DNA of 64,000 bases from Morchella semilibera (taxonomy: Eukaryota > Ascomycota > Pezizomycetes > Pezizales > Morchellaceae): the NCBI GenBank assembly GCA_009192285.1, contig WBVU01000009.1, positions 1,736,001 through 1,800,000 on the forward strand. The letters run 5' to 3'. Within the stretch, counting starts at the first letter, position 1, and each line of letters begins with the position of its first letter. The translations under genes were made by a program, and so were the position numbers. Under the pieces are notes generated by a model. The model searched no databases. It saw only the letters and a list, made by a program, of their open reading frames with translations, and was not told where the DNA came from. Shown in pieces: positions 46,835 to 58,520 of this stretch.

Positions 46835-47133
46835 TGTCCCGGCGTCTTGGTATCAGTCCCGGGAATTTGGTAGTCGAAGCACTGATGTAACTAATGAGGA
46901 AGAGTTAAGCGAGGAAGGGGTGTTCTGAGAGAGAGGTGTCGTCATTGGGTTCTAGGAGGTTTGATGGCGTAATGGAATTGTAATGGAAATAACGGAGATG
47001 GTGGGGAGGGATACGAGGTGTGGTAGGATGGATTTCTATTAGGTTCTATGAGCGAATGGGTGAGTCATTTCGGACTGGTGAGGGAGAAGTGTTAAGTAGC
47101 GGGGGTAGTTCTTTCTTTCTTTTCTCTCTGTCT
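46835..47133 (+). mobile_element. LTR-A, 3'-truncated
   Basis: Begins TGTCCCGGCGTCTTGG and breaks off in the CT-rich tract after CTCTGTCT, where Gypsy-A pol sequence starts. The join looks like an internal deletion. Confidence 0.75.
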
Positions 47134-47929
47134 GCCTCCAGTCATCAGTGTGTCTTGAACATTGCATAGCCAATCGCAAACCTATCGTTGCTCGGGGAGA
47201 TTCAACTCCACCACCGGAGAGGCCAGTCACACATATTTTGGCAATCACTCCTCGATTGTTCAAGAAACTCTCCCAGGACTCTACTGTTCAGGTTTACTCG
47301 ACCACTCTATATGCTGTGAATAAAATATTGGAGATGCCTGCCAACCCTGATGGAACGATTCCGATAGAATATCAGCAGTTCCGACAATTATTCGATGAAA
47401 CTAATGCAGCAAGGCTACCACCACACCGTTCCTACGATCATGAGATAAAGCTATAAGAAGTAACAGCACCACCCTTCGGTCCTATATATAGTATGTCGTG
47501 GGAAGAGTTGAAGGCGTTGAGGGATTATTTGGCCGATAATTTAAAGAAAGGATTTCTTCGGTCTAGCAATTCTCCTGCCGGTGTCCCTGTATTATTTGTT
47601 AAAAAAGCTGATGGACCTCTACGTTTGTGCGTTGATTATCGGAAGCTAAACGCTATTACAGTCAAGGATTGATATCCTCTTCTTCTTACCCGAAAGCTAT
47701 GGCCAACCTAGCACGGGCGAATTATTTTACCAAGCTGGACCTACGATGGGGTTATAATCAGATTAGAATTAAAGAGGGGGACGAGTGGAAAATGGCTTTC
47801 AGGACACGCTATAGACATTGGGAATATCTGGTGATGCCTTTTGGCCTAACCAACTCCCCCGCTACCTTTCAACGCTGGATTAATGATATTTTCTGCCCTT
47901 TTTTGGACCGTTGCGCTACGGCCTATTTC
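47134..47929 (+). pseudogene. Gypsy-A pol fragment (protease end to RT)
   Basis: Homologous to Gypsy-A1 pol from [13 protein letters not shown] to FLDRCATAY. Stops at 47455 (CAA to TAA by comparison with Gypsy-A1) and 47671, and a frameshift near 47690, break it. It ends abruptly at an LTR just before the YLDD site. Confidence 0.8.
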
Positions 47930-48569
47930 TGTCCCGGCGTCTTGGTATTTGTTCCGATAGTTCGGTAGGCGATGTACGGTTGTGGTGGTTAGGGTAATGA
48001 TAAGCGAGAGTGGGGAGTGCGAGGTGGAGGTTGTCGTCATTGGGTTCTGGGAGGTTCGATGGCGTGATGGATTGCCAGTGGTAATATAGAATAGCGGAGA
48101 TGGTGGGGAGGATCACGAGGTGTGGTAGCGACGGGGTTTTATGAGGTTCTATGAGCGAAAGTGTGAGTCATAGCGGACTAGTGGAGGAGGTGTATTAAAT
48201 AGCGGGGATAGATGTTTTCCTTAGTTCTTTCTTTCTTTTCTCTCTGTCTCGTCTTCCTGTTATCTCGGTACATAGGAATCTACTCCTATTTTCAAGCCAT
48301 AGCCTCTCGTACCAAAGACTCGTTCCTCTGACGAAGAGGGAACTTATAGTACTCCTCATCGTTCTCGTTGAGGTCCATTCGGTCCTCACTCTCTCTGCTC
48401 TGTGTTCCTGTCTCCTTGCTCTTGCCTTTGCCTTTGCCTGTGCCTGTGCTTGTGCCTGGCCGGTGTCGCCTCTATCTTCATCAGTTCCCTCGTCGCGTAG
48501 ACTGTGCTCCTCGAGCCCTTCTGCGTCATCATTGTCATCTTTTTCTTTGCGTCGGGTTACTCTGTCACA
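47930..48569 (+). mobile_element. LTR-A (640 bp)
   Basis: Complete LTR from TGTCCCGGCG to CTCTGTCACA. The flanks (ATTTC and CTTGA) do not match, so recombination or deletion has removed one side. The right flank is companion-gene DNA of the second Plavaka-like element. Confidence 0.85.
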
Positions 48570-49252
48570 CTTGATGAGAGCTTTCAGGGGTTTGGTAAGA
48601 ATACCTGTCGTCATCATGAGGCGGAGGTAAAGAAGGTGAAGGCGACAGATAGTTAGGGTTCACTGTATCATTATTCCGAGGTGGTCTCTCTAATGAGGAT
48701 GGCTCCATTGTTCGAGGCATTCGAGAGCTAATCTCAAAGCTCGGAGAACCGCCCCACTGGCAGGAGCTATCATCGCTTGGTGGCATGAATCCAGGATTCA
48801 ATGCCATTGGTGTTGGTGATGATTCTCTTAACCTAGAAGAGGAAGGGGGGGGGATACGAAAAGATGAAGAGTAATTAAAAGCATTCAGTCTCCTGGGGGT
48901 AGCAGTAGGAGCCATCACTGGGTCCACAGGAGTCATCGGCGGTCTTTGTGGAGCGCTTGATGGATTTTTTGTTGGCTTCGACGATGTACGATTTCCCTTC
49001 TAAAATTTCTTTCATCTCAGTCACTTATCAAAAAAAAAAGACTGGGGTTAATTACTTGAATAACGTTGATCTCCACTTCTGACGACGCAATTGCCTCAGC
49101 AACCGCACCGGTGGGCTTTCTCCGGGCACTCGCTATACCTCTGGCAGTCGTTACTTGACTACTCGGAGGTCTCTTTCCAGCGACTTGCGTACCCGGGGAT
49201 CTTTTGTCTGCGAGCTGATATCTCACGCTTTGTTCGCGTAGTACTGGAGTGT
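48570..49252 (-). pseudogene. Plavaka companion gene (DUF6532-like type), copy 2 fragment
   Basis: Two exons, 49252-49056 and 48999-48570, separated by an intron of 56 nt at the same place as in copy 1. Upstream of the intron, IASARRKPTGAVAEAIASSE matches VATRRRPSVLAAEAIASSS in copy 1; downstream, KGNRTSSKP matches HGNRHVVNS. The rest is Ser/Pro-rich. It is cut on the right by LTR-C and on the left by LTR-A, so the DUF6532-like part is absent here. Confidence 0.6.
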
Positions 49253-49739
49253 TGTTATGGAGCAACACGAAGACAAGGAACTAGAGAGCTGAGGCACACA
49301 ACCGAGGCGAAACGAGGACGAAGGTAAAGGGCAACAGCGATGGAGTCTAGCCTAGAAGCAGGGTCATGGAGCAGAGGGTCCAAAGGGCCTCTCTTACGAA
49401 GATGTGGAAACGAAGGTAGCAGTAGACAATGCGAACTACGGTCATGGACTATGGGCGAGGCGAGGCGAGGCGAGGTACTATGGAAGACCCAAGTGGGTCT
49501 TGGCAGAACTATGGTGATGACATCGTTTATTCAGAACTAGAGACAAGAAACAAACAGAACTAAACCGTAGGGTTAGAATACGTAAGGAAAGAAAGAAAGA
49601 AAGAGAAAAGAACAAAGGGAAAATTCATAGCCACATATATATACCCCACCTAATCCCTGTACAATCATGACTCATCACATTGTGTAACGGAAACCCATAG
49701 AAACAGTGAAAACCCGAAAGAAACCTTACAACCAAAAAC
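49253..49739 (-). mobile_element. LTR-C solo LTR, copy 1
   Basis: Homologous throughout to 54078-54606. The left end is TGTTATGGAGCAACA; a TATATATA box-like site and AAAGAAAG tracts lie inside. On the minus strand the order of TATA-like site, CT tract and terminal TAACA fits an LTR. The right end is approximate. Confidence 0.6.
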
Positions 49740-50263
49740 CTATTCTCCGATATCCTGCTCCTCCGCAAAGTCCGTAATATGACGTGATAAGTGTCTAGGT
49801 CATCATCATATTCTGAAGAACTGGTTGTACAGCGCTTTTGAACCTCTTGCTCTCCCTCGGACGGGTGTCTTTCAAGGTTAAACTCTATTCGAGTACCGGA
49901 TTTTCTAGATTTTTTGTTCTATCGAGAATGGCTTTTAAGAGATGATTTGGGGACTCCTTGGGCTTTGGTCGAGGCTTTGGTCGAGTGGCGCTCTGGGGGG
50001 TCAGGTAGGTCCTCATCCGATGAGATTTCATTTGGGGGCCTAAAGCGTTTACGAGAAGAAGTACTCCTTTGAAGCAGTCGCTTTCCTTGAGCATTCTTCG
50101 TGGTTGTGCTGACTCTCATGAGAGTGTTGGGAGCTTTCTCGGGTACAGCCTCACCCTCGTTCGAATCTTGCTCTGTAGTTTCCCCATTGTGGTCTTCAGG
50201 GTCAGGGAGGCTTGGAGTGGATTTGGTCGTTTCCGACGTTGAGGGATGCTTTGCTTGATGCAT
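49740..50263 (-). pseudogene. Disordered companion fragment of Plavaka element 2
   Basis: ATG at 50263 opens a frame to 49885 that is Ser/Thr/Glu/Pro-rich with a basic RKRFRPP patch. Beyond the stop, in another frame, RHITDFAEEQDI resembles QRITDFAEEEDIPERV at 54640. No family recognised. Confidence 0.4.
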
Positions 50264-50902
50264 CTTGATGCCTGTGAGGGCTCTCCTGAGGGTTTTGAAG
50301 GCTGTGCTGATTTCTAATCAAAAGAAGTGCTTGGCGTGAAAATTTTCATGTAATCTAAAGCTAACCACATACAGACAAAATTGGTTAATTAGATGGGCTG
50401 GGCACACCAATTTGGGTTAAAATAGCCTCATCGGTAATCATCCGCAATAATGATGTTTTCAGGAGCCTTCGCGATAGCTTTCAAGATCACTAGTAGCATT
50501 CGGGCTTCAAATCACTTTGATATTCGCTATCTATCAGTATCAAATAAATGCTCCTAACCTAAGAATAAATCAATGCTCTCTAATAATACCAAGCCTTCAA
50601 TCAACGCTCTCTAATAATACCAAGCCTCAAATCAACGCTCTCTAATAATAGTAATCACCCAAAATGTTACGTGGTTAACATTCGCGGACCAAGGAAACAA
50701 CAAATAATACCGAACACAAAGCTGTTACCGACCATGTTGAGAGCTCTTAAAGCTATCGCTAAACCTTTCGAAACCTCTGTATACCCTAACAAAAATAGTG
50801 GGAGAAAAAAATCTGTGGGGTCAGTTAATAGATCAATCATGCTAAAATGTGAATAACTCACTAGAATCTCGCAAAACCTGTCCAAACTCTCGCCAAATAG
50901 GC
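50264..50902. other. Non-coding stretch with a 30-bp tandem array
   Basis: At 50568-50650 the unit AATCAACGCTCTCTAATAAT plus ACCAAGCCTT is repeated about three times. The remainder shows no supported frame. Confidence 0.6.
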
Positions 50903-52577
50903 CTAAACACTATCACCATCACCATCACCACTACGTCCGGGGAGGGGAACCAAGGTAGTCTTCAGCTTTTCCGTTGCGCGGCGCCACGGGTTTTTGGCTC
51001 TGTCCTCCTCACGCTTCTGAACGATCTCCGCAGCCCCCCAGACACGCCCGATTCTGAAGCTAGGGTCCGCAATACCAACACCCACAAGGTACTTATTAAG
51101 GTACTTCTGGTTGAGGAGCTCAAGGGCTGATTGCTGCCTATTCCGGCGTGACGAGATCTTGTAGAGGTTTACCTGTTAGTGGAACGACGCATCACTCTTC
51201 GGCATGATGAGCCTGGTTCCAATGGAGGTCAATCTAACTCCGTCCTCCAATTCAGAGTCTTCAGCCGGATAATCAAAGTGTCCATAATCGTTACTAGTGG
51301 TGTATGGCTGGTATAGTCTTCTAGGAAGGGTTTCATCACCATCATGGGGTTCAGTCTGGCCTACTCTGTGAAGTATAACCAGAATACGGAGAGGTTTTGC
51401 CAGACTTCCGAGCATCCAGGCTTCTACCTCCTCAGTGTCCATTATGCGGACCCAGGCTGACTCCTCTTCTGGTTCGGCTGGTTGGTTCATCGAGCCATAG
51501 AATTCCCTGACCAACCGACCAATGGAGATATGCTTGCAGGCGACTCTTCCAAGCTCTTGGATATTCCTCCGAGTCATCACGGCAGTGTAACTAGGCTCAT
51601 TATGTGCATGCCAGTGGGTCCAAGTGTATTCCTGTCTCCTAGCATCAGGATTGTATTCCTTAAAACGGTCAGGGTGTGACGGAGTAACCTGACGCAAAGA
51701 AGAAGATGACAATGATGACACAGAAGGACTCGAGGAGTACAGCCGAAGCAACGAGGAGACTGACGAAGACAGAGGCAACACCTGGCAGGCACAAGCACAG
51801 GTACTGGCGAAGGCAAAGGCAAGGGCAAAGGCACAAGAGCACAGAGCAGGGAGAGTGAGGACCGGATGGACCTCAACGAGAACGATGAGAAGTACTATGG
51901 AGTTCCTCTTTTTAGACGACAGAGTCTTGGGTACGAGAAGTTATGGCCTAGAAATAGGAGTAGATTCCTATATAACGAGATAACAGGAAGATGAGACAGA
52001 GAGAAAAGAAAGGAAGAACTAAGGAAAACATCTATCCCCGCTATTTATCACTTCTCCCCCATCAATCCGAAACAATTAACACATTCGCTCATAGAACCTA
52101 ATAGAACTCCATCGCTACCACACCTCGTATTACTCCCCACCATCTCCATTATTTCTATTACAAATCTATCACACCATCGAACCTCCTAGAACCTAATGAC
52201 GACACCCCCCTCTCGGCACACCCCCTCCTCGCTTAACTTTTCCCCACTGGTTACATCACCACTTCGACTACCAAATCCCCGGAACTGATGTCAAGATGCC
52301 GGGACACAGGGTCGACAACGATGACCCATATATTAGTCCGCTCAGATTGTGGCGATAGCTTTTGGCGCTTTGCTGAGTGCCCTGAGAGCTCTTGCGGCAG
52401 ATCATCCGAATCGTCAGCATCCAGCTCGGGATTGTGAGTGTCAATGTCGGTGGATTCCCGATTCCCCAAGCCCTTAGAGACCTTTTCCTTCCGACTGAAA
52501 TCGACCACTAGCCAGGTAAATGCTTCTTGTATCTTGGCCCTGGTGCTATCCCTCTGGCCTCCCATGATCGTGGCCAA
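50903..52577 (-). pseudogene. Plavaka companion A, copy 3, split by a solo LTR
   Basis: Read in the order 52577-52307 then 51674-50903. DSTRAKIQEAFTWLVVDFSR matches the EDSIKIQAALLRLIIDLSQ block of the intact copy. NIWVIVVDPDRF, formed across the LTR, matches ITIHIIDPERV. PLRILVILHRVGQ and GTRLIMPKSDASFH match the C-terminal blocks. After an in-frame TAA, ELLNQKYLNKY and RIGRVWGAAEIVQKREED match the end. The frame across the LTR is exact once the CAGGG duplication is removed. The N-terminal block lies further right at 53565-53770. Confidence 0.7.
51675..52306 (-). mobile_element. LTR-A solo LTR in companion A copy 3 (632 bp)
   Basis: Complete LTR flanked by CAGGG on both sides (51670-51674 and 52307-52311). 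Confidence 0.92.
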
Positions 52578-53564
52578 ACATACCAGAAGCCTCTGTTCCA
52601 GAAGCCATATGTTACAGGATTTGGAGACAGGAAGACCAGCAAAGCCTCCCTATACTACTGAACTCCCAATTGGCGCCCCAGAGAGGTACAGTGGTGCCAG
52701 TATGGGCCAGATTGCGGAGTTGCAGAATCACTGGTTAAAAAACGCGTTTTCGACCCCGAGAATAACCCCCGGAGCGTCAAGGCGCCGGCACAGCCGCTCA
52801 AGACACCGGTGGGTATATGAGGGGGCAGCAGTTCAAGTTTGGGATCAATCGGACCAAAACTGATCAAATGGCGAAGGTTTTGAGAAAGCTGACGCTGGGG
52901 ACTTCTCAGGGAAAGGTAAGACTACCCGACACCTCCGGTACCTAATCGTTGACAGTCCTAACGTTGAGCCATGCTCCTTAGTGATAGATAACGATGCAGG
53001 GAAGAGTTGGCGAGTGAAGTCGAGGCCCGGTACCAAGGTGTTATCAGGTAGCCTAACTCCGGCACTTCCCCGCTAATGAAAACTGAGTGTATGCAGTAGC
53101 GCAATGTAACATGAGGGATTTAAAAAGGCGTTGTGAACGTTGGCGTTGGTGTTTGATTTTCTTGGCGTTATCAGGGTCTTCTGGGTCTCCCACATACTTG
53201 TTGTAATGATAGTTCTTAGTCCGCGTGACATTTGTGTGGGATATAAATACAGTGTCATTCTCTGACTTTGTTGAAATCATCATCAACGAAGAGAGAGTCT
53301 TAATGATATAAATCTATTACCTCTATTCTATACACTCCCAGTGATTCTTGAAAATATCCACCTGAACTGATTTTCGTGTTAGCATTACCTCAATCTAAAT
53401 AACTTTCTATACTCGTCGGACTAGCATCGGACAACGGAGATTCTAGTTACGTTTAGACTGAAGTGACCCCGTTCCTTTCTGCCTTTGCAGTTAGCGTTTC
53501 GGACTCTGAGCTCTTTACAGTACTACTCTGGTAGTCCGGTGCGACACCCTAATACCATGCCACC
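52578..53564. other. Unassigned insert within companion A copy 3
   Basis: This stretch separates the N-terminal block of companion A from the rest. 53225-53470 has a TATAAATA site, a TTGTTGAAATCATCATC stretch and AT-rich DNA that recall an LTR promoter region, but no paired copy is present. No frame is supported. Confidence 0.3.
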
Positions 53565-53770
53565 AACTCATTAACATGAGTAAGCCCGCTAGTTCTTTTG
53601 TTGTCCTATCTTGTTCTTGTCATCTCTGTGGCGAGGTCTTTCCTCAATCTGTTGTAACCCTTTAGGGAGGCGGCCAATCCCAAACTCACCTTGGCAGTGC
53701 TTGGGTCCATCGAAACAATCTCCTTTGACCACCTTGCCTTGAAAGCCTTTTTTTTTTTCTGTCTCTGACG
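53565..53770 (-). pseudogene. Companion A copy 3, N-terminal block
   Basis: YNRLRKDLATEMTRTR followed by DNKRTSG matches YKALRKELADEMTRTGWVNKSS-type sequence of the other copies. A TAG interrupts it. An upstream FKARWSKEIV segment resembles LKTTWSAKAS. Confidence 0.5.
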
Positions 53771-54077
53771 ACGTCCTTGTGAGGCATGGCGAGGTTCGTC
53801 TCCGTAGTCTCCGTCACTGTCCTCGTCTTCGTCCTCGTCTTCGTCTTCGTTTTCGTCTCCGTCCTCAAGATGATTGTGCTTGTCTCTATCTTCGTTTTGA
53901 TGTGCGTTCTTGGGTATCGCAATAGCTCTGGGAGCTTTGTGGATGGCTCTCGGGGGTGTACTAGCAGGCTGGGAATTAGTAGTAGAGGATGGCCCAGACC
54001 GCAGATCTTGTCAGGTGGTTGGTGCTGTTGCTGTTGCTCTTGGAGCTTTGGAGGTGACTTTTGGAGTGCTTGGGCCT

Positions 54078-54606
54078 TGTTACAGGGCAACACGGAGACA
54101 AGGAACTAGAGAGCCGAGGTACACAACCGAAGCGAGGCGGGGATGTTGATGAGAGGCAGCGGGGGAGAAGTCTAATCGAGGAGCAAGATCGTAGGGCAGA
54201 TGGTCCAAAGAGCCTCTCTTACGAAGACATGGAGACGAAGGTACCAGTAGACGACACTGACTACAGTCATGTGCTATGGGCGGAGCGAAGTAGAACAGAG
54301 CGGAGACGAAGTGTTAATCAAGAATGATGAGGGGTACTATGGAAGACCCAAGGGGGCCTTGTCAGAACTATGATAAGGATGTCGTTTATTCGAAGCTAGA
54401 AACAAGAGACAAACATAACTAAACCATAGGGTTGATAACAGGAAGAACACGTAGGAAAAGAAAGAGAAAGAAAAGAACAAAGGAGAGGTCCGTAGCAATG
54501 TATATATACCCCCCCTAATCCTGATACAGTCATGACTCATAACATTGTGTAATGGAAACCCATAGAAACTCCAAGAACCCAAAAGAAAACACCGCAACTG
54601 AAAACA
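54078..54606 (-). mobile_element. LTR-C solo LTR, copy 2 (about 529 bp)
   Basis: Homologous to 49253-49739. Starts TGTTACAGGGCAACA and ends near CTGAAAACA. It is inserted in the disordered companion sequence whose neighbour resumes at 54607. Confidence 0.65.
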
Positions 54607-54988
54607 CCCGTTCTGGAATATCCTCCTCTTCTGCGAAGTCCGTAATACGCTGTGATAGGCCTGCCACAGCAGTCCTTATTGCTGATGCTGATATGGTTTT
54701 GGAAGTATCTTTTGGAATGCTTGGGCCTGCGATAGCGGTCCGTGTTGCTGATGCTGAGGTGGTTTTGGAAGTTTTTGCTACAGTGCTGGAAGTTGTTTCT
54801 GGGGCTTTGGGAGATGTGATAGTCTCTGGGGTGCTTCGATAAGCTTTAGCTAATGCGATATCTGCTGCTGCTGTTGTCTTTTTCCAAACTGGGGGGGCCT
54901 TGGGTGCTTGCGAAGCCTTGGGTGGCATGGGAGCAGTCTTCGTGGATGTTAGCGCCTGTTTAAGGGTGAGGTCTGGTGGGTGGACCAT
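54607..54988 (-). pseudogene. Disordered Ala/Ser/Thr-rich companion fragment
   Basis: Contains an internal duplication: TSASATRTAIAGPSIPKD and TISASAIRTAVAGL, then QRITDFAEEEDIPERV. It is cut by LTR-C. Probably part of the N-terminal region of a companion gene; no family recognised. Confidence 0.4.
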
Positions 54989-55004
54989 CGTAACTCCATG
55001 GAAT

Positions 55005-55380
55005 TCATACTCTATGTGAGAGGATAGTCAACTCTTCCTCTTTGGCTTTGAGGATAGGATGGTGCAGACGCTTTTGAGGGGTTGGTCGAGATCTTTCAGG
55101 GCTTCCGAAAGTGATGTCAGGACTATCAAGAGCCTGCAGGTTTGAGTGATGGGGTCGTGTGGCAATCTCATCTTCGGAATCAAAAACTGGTTGGCGCCCG
55201 CGTTTTCGGGGGGTTGCGATCAATCTTGGAGAGCTTTGGGGAGGGCTATTAAGAGCTTGTGGGTTCGAATCACGGAGTCTTGTGGCAATATCGTCTTCGG
55301 ATTAAGGGACTGGTTGACGCTGACGCTTTCGAGGGGTTGGGATATCTACTCCAGGGCTTTTGGCAGTGCTTTGTAAGGTA
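55005..55380 (-). pseudogene. Companion fragment with repeated AT-hook-like motif
   Basis: A unit of roughly 40 residues occurs twice: TPRKRQRQPV ... SEDDIATRLRDSNPQALNSP and TPRKRGRQPVFDSEDEIATR ... SNLQALDSP. KRGRQP resembles an AT-hook core (basic, Gly-Arg, Pro). An in-frame stop lies in the upstream unit. Confidence 0.45.
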
Positions 55381-56307
55381 TCGTGAGTATGATGGGAGGG
55401 GCCTTTCGACTTGCCACCGGACTGGAGATATGTTAGAAACTAATGTATAGTAATTAGGGAACAACCATGTGGTGTTTATATACTACCTTCCCAGGGGTAC
55501 TCTTAGTAGCGTTGGGTGGCATCTTTCAACTGGAAATTCTGGGGAGGTATCAAGTTGAAAGTGTCGAAGTGGATAATATCAAGTTGAAATGAAATTGAAA
55601 AGGCTGGACGAACAAGAATGATTAACGTAATATAGGTAGAACGCACCAGCTCAATGCCTGGCGAGGTTGGGAAGAGTAATGGAGATGGTGAAGAAAGATC
55701 TCTCAAGAGTGGAAGAAGAGGTTCTTATACCTCTTCTTCCAACATTCACACGAAATCAAATTAGTCATTAAGAACTATGAGAGCATCTTTCGAAAGCTTC
55801 CACAGTCTTCGCCAGAACGCACAGAGCCAGAATCATTGATTGCTTGGGTGTGTTTCGATGGTTTTGGGCAAGTTACTAAATGACGTAGATTAGTATGAGT
55901 GTTGGTATTCGAGTGCATTTTGGTGTTGGCATAATAGCTTTTCTTCGAATCGTTAGCTGTTCTGATCTCATTTTCAAGTACAGATGTAGTCATTTAGGTA
56001 TCAAAAGATAGGGACTTCTCGGCATTGCCTACGATTTTGAGCCACGATTTCGAGGGTACTCGTGAAACCTTTTAGAGTAGTGGTGAATCCCTAGAAGGTT
56101 TGGCCAATATGTGCGATTGATGTTGGGTTTGATCTGAAAGCATATGTTGGTTAGTTTTCAACGTGAATATATGACGTTGCTAGAAAGTTTGTTTGGCAAG
56201 AGGTTGTTTGCCCGGCAATACACCCTCACAAGTATTAGTAATCCACAGGCTTGGCAGTAGTAATTTTGACACACCTCCGAGAGCCATAGGAGCTATCGCG
56301 ACACCTA
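55381..56307. other. Divergent promoter region of Plavaka element 2
   Basis: Lies between the minus-strand companion fragments and the plus-strand transposase start, as in element 1. It contains a perfect hairpin at 55710-55741 and no supported frame. Confidence 0.5.
55710..55741. repeat. Perfect hairpin, 13-bp arms
   Basis: TGGAAGAAGAGGT, a 6-nt loop TCTTAT, and the exact inverted arm ACCTCTTCTTCCA. Confidence 0.9.
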
Positions 56308-56477
56308 ATGAAGTCCTCCTGTCCTTTTTGTAGCAAGCGATATAGCTCCTTAGCGAACTTTGAGAAGCACCTACGGAATAATCACCCTAACGAAGCGGAT
56401 AGAGAGTTCACAAATCAATGCGATCTTTTGCAGGAGAAACACAAACGACTACAGGAGTCTCACAAGGTTTCAGATGG
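56308..56477 (+). pseudogene. Plavaka transposase, copy 2, N-terminus only
   Basis: ATG at 56308 and MKSSCPFCSKRYSSLANFEK followed by HLRNNH give the same N-terminal C2H2 finger as at 37558. A coiled-coil-like stretch (LLQEKHKRLQESH) follows. An LTR-A at 56478 truncates it and the transposase core is not found in the window. Confidence 0.7.
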
Positions 56478-56968
56478 TGTGACGGAGTAACCTGACGTAA
56501 AGAAAAAGATAACAATGATGACGCAGAAGAACCCAAGGAGCACAGCTGGGGCGACGAGGAGACCGACAAAGACAAGGGCAACACCGGGCAGGCACAAGCA
56601 CAGGCACCGGTGAAGGCAAAGGCAAGGGCAAAGGTACAAAGGCACAGGGCAGGGAGAGTGAGGACCGGATGGACCTCAACGGGAATGATGAAAGGTACTA
56701 TGAGTTTCCTCTTTCAGGAGGACAGAGTCTTTGGTACGAGAAACTATGGCTCAGAGATAGGAGTAGATTCCTATGTACCGAAATAACAGGAAGACGAGAC
56801 AGAGAGAAAAGACAAAAAGAACTAAGGAAAACATTTAACCCTGTTATTTAACACTTCTCCTCTACCAGTCCGCTATGACTCATACATCAGTTCATAGAAG
56901 CCCACCGAAATCTATCGCACCCACACCTCGTATTCCTCCCCACCATCTCCGCTATTTACATTACAAAT
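56478..56968 (-). mobile_element. LTR-A, truncated
   Basis: Starts TGTGACGGAGTAACC (as read on +) and breaks off after TTACAAAT at the next LTR. Confidence 0.85.
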
Positions 56969-57601
56969 TGTGACGGAGTAACCCGACGCAAAGAAGAAGA
57001 TAACAATGATGACGCAGAAGGACTCGAGGAGCACAGTCTACACGACGAGGGGACTGACGAAGACAGAGGCGACACCGGCCAGGCACAAGCACAGGCACAG
57101 GCAAAGGCAAAGGCAAGAGCAAGGGCACAAGAGTACAGAGCAGGGAGAGTGAGGACCAAATGGACTTCAACGAGAACGATGAGGAGTACTATGAGTTTCC
57201 TCTCGTAAGAGGATCGAGTCTTTGGTACAAGAGGTTATGACTTAGAAATAGGAGTAGATTCCTATGTACCAAGATAACAGGAAGACGAGACAGAGAGAAA
57301 AGAAAGAAAGAACTCAGGAAAACATCTATCCCCACTCTTTAACAATACTCCTCCACCAGTCCACTTATGACTCAAACATCAGTTCATAGAAACCCACAGA
57401 AACCCGTCGCATCCACACCTCATATTCCTCCCCACCATCTCCGCTAATTATATTACAAATCCATCACGCCATCGAACCTCCTAGAATCCAATGACGACAA
57501 CCTCCCTTAGCACACCCTCCTCCTCGCTTAACCATTCCTAAACAATCACAACAGCGCTTCGACTACCGAACCCTCGGGACCGATGCCAGGACGCCGGGAC
57601 A
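56969..57601 (-). mobile_element. LTR-A (633 bp)
   Basis: Complete LTR abutting the truncated one. Its right flank is companion-gene DNA and the expected continuation of the interrupted LTR is missing, so the junction is rearranged. Confidence 0.85.
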
Positions 57602-57720
57602 TATACTGTGAGAGCTCTCTCCACCGTTCTATAAGCCTTCGGCAAGGTACTAACAGCCACTAGACAGGCCGGCTTCACTTTTGGGCCCCAAAAATCGTAG
57701 AAGTAAAATTTCTAGAATAT
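57602..57720 (+). pseudogene. DUF6532-like companion gene fragment, copy 3
   Basis: Homologous to 31960-31840 in reverse. VRALST, an intron with a TACTAAC branch site ending CACTAG, then TGRLHFWAPKIVEV. The frame across the intron is the same as in copy 1. Confidence 0.7.
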
Positions 57721-57788
57721 TGTCCCGGCGTCTTGGCATTGGTCCCGAGGGTTCGGTAGTCGAAGCACTGTTGTGATTGTTTAGGAAT
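57721..57788 (+). mobile_element. LTR-A fragment (first 68 bp)
   Basis: Begins TGTCCCGGCGTCTTGG and switches to integrase sequence after GGAATGGTT, an internal deletion between a 5' LTR and the integrase. Confidence 0.75.
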
Positions 57789-58520
57789 GGTTGGGCGGAC
57801 TTTCTACCTCTGGCTGAATTTGCTACGAATAACCATATTTCCGAAACTACTAATATGTCTCCTTTCCAAGCAAATTATGGAAGACATCCGAGAATGACAT
57901 TTGGGCCGTTGCAACATGGGCAGACGATAAATGAGGACCAGGCTAATGGGTTGGCACGGGAGATGTCTCAAGTGTTTGATTTTTTGAAGAGCGAGATGTT
58001 CAGGGCCTAGAAGATACAGGAGGAGATGGCTAATTCACATCGCACCCCCGCACCTCGTTACGCTGTTGGCGACTTCGTCTGGCTCTCGACTAGAAATATT
58101 GAAACCAAACGACCCTCGAAAAAACTTGACTGGAAACAAATTGGTCCCTATTCGGTCAAACGAATTGTGAGCCCTTATGCCTACGAGTTGGAATTGCCCG
58201 CATCTATGAAAATACATCCGGTATTCCATGTCTCATTATTATCACGGACAGTTGGAAATCCTGTTCCCGGACAAATTGCTGAACCACCCCCACAGGTGGA
58301 GATTGAGGGAGAGACTGAATGGGAGGTAGCGGAGATATTGGATTCGCGGAAGAGGGGGCGACGGGTAGAGTATTTGGTTAGATATGTTGGATACGAAGAA
58401 CCGTTCTGGCAACCTTCAAGTGATTTGGAACATAGTCCTGATCTTAGAAAAGCATTTCACAATCAATATTCTTCGAAACCTCGGCCTATCAGGAGCTAGG
58501 CCCTTGGAGGGGACCTGATC
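57789..58520 (+). pseudogene. Gypsy-A integrase C-terminal part and chromodomain
   Basis: Starts at WADFLPLAEFATNNHIS. A TAG at 58008-58010 replaces the CAG of Gypsy-A1 (FRAQKIQEE). The chromodomain WEVAEILDSRKRG is intact, and the polypurine tract precedes the LTR at 58521. Confidence 0.85.

Noticed and set aside
53786-54109. Val/Phe-rich frame from a TCGTC microsatellite
   Set aside because: Simple-sequence translation; no membrane-protein family features beyond composition.
56969-57601. LTR-A taken as a clean nested insertion in the LTR at 56478
   Set aside because: The interrupted LTR does not resume on the right and the flanks (CAAAT, TATAC) differ, so the junction is rearranged.
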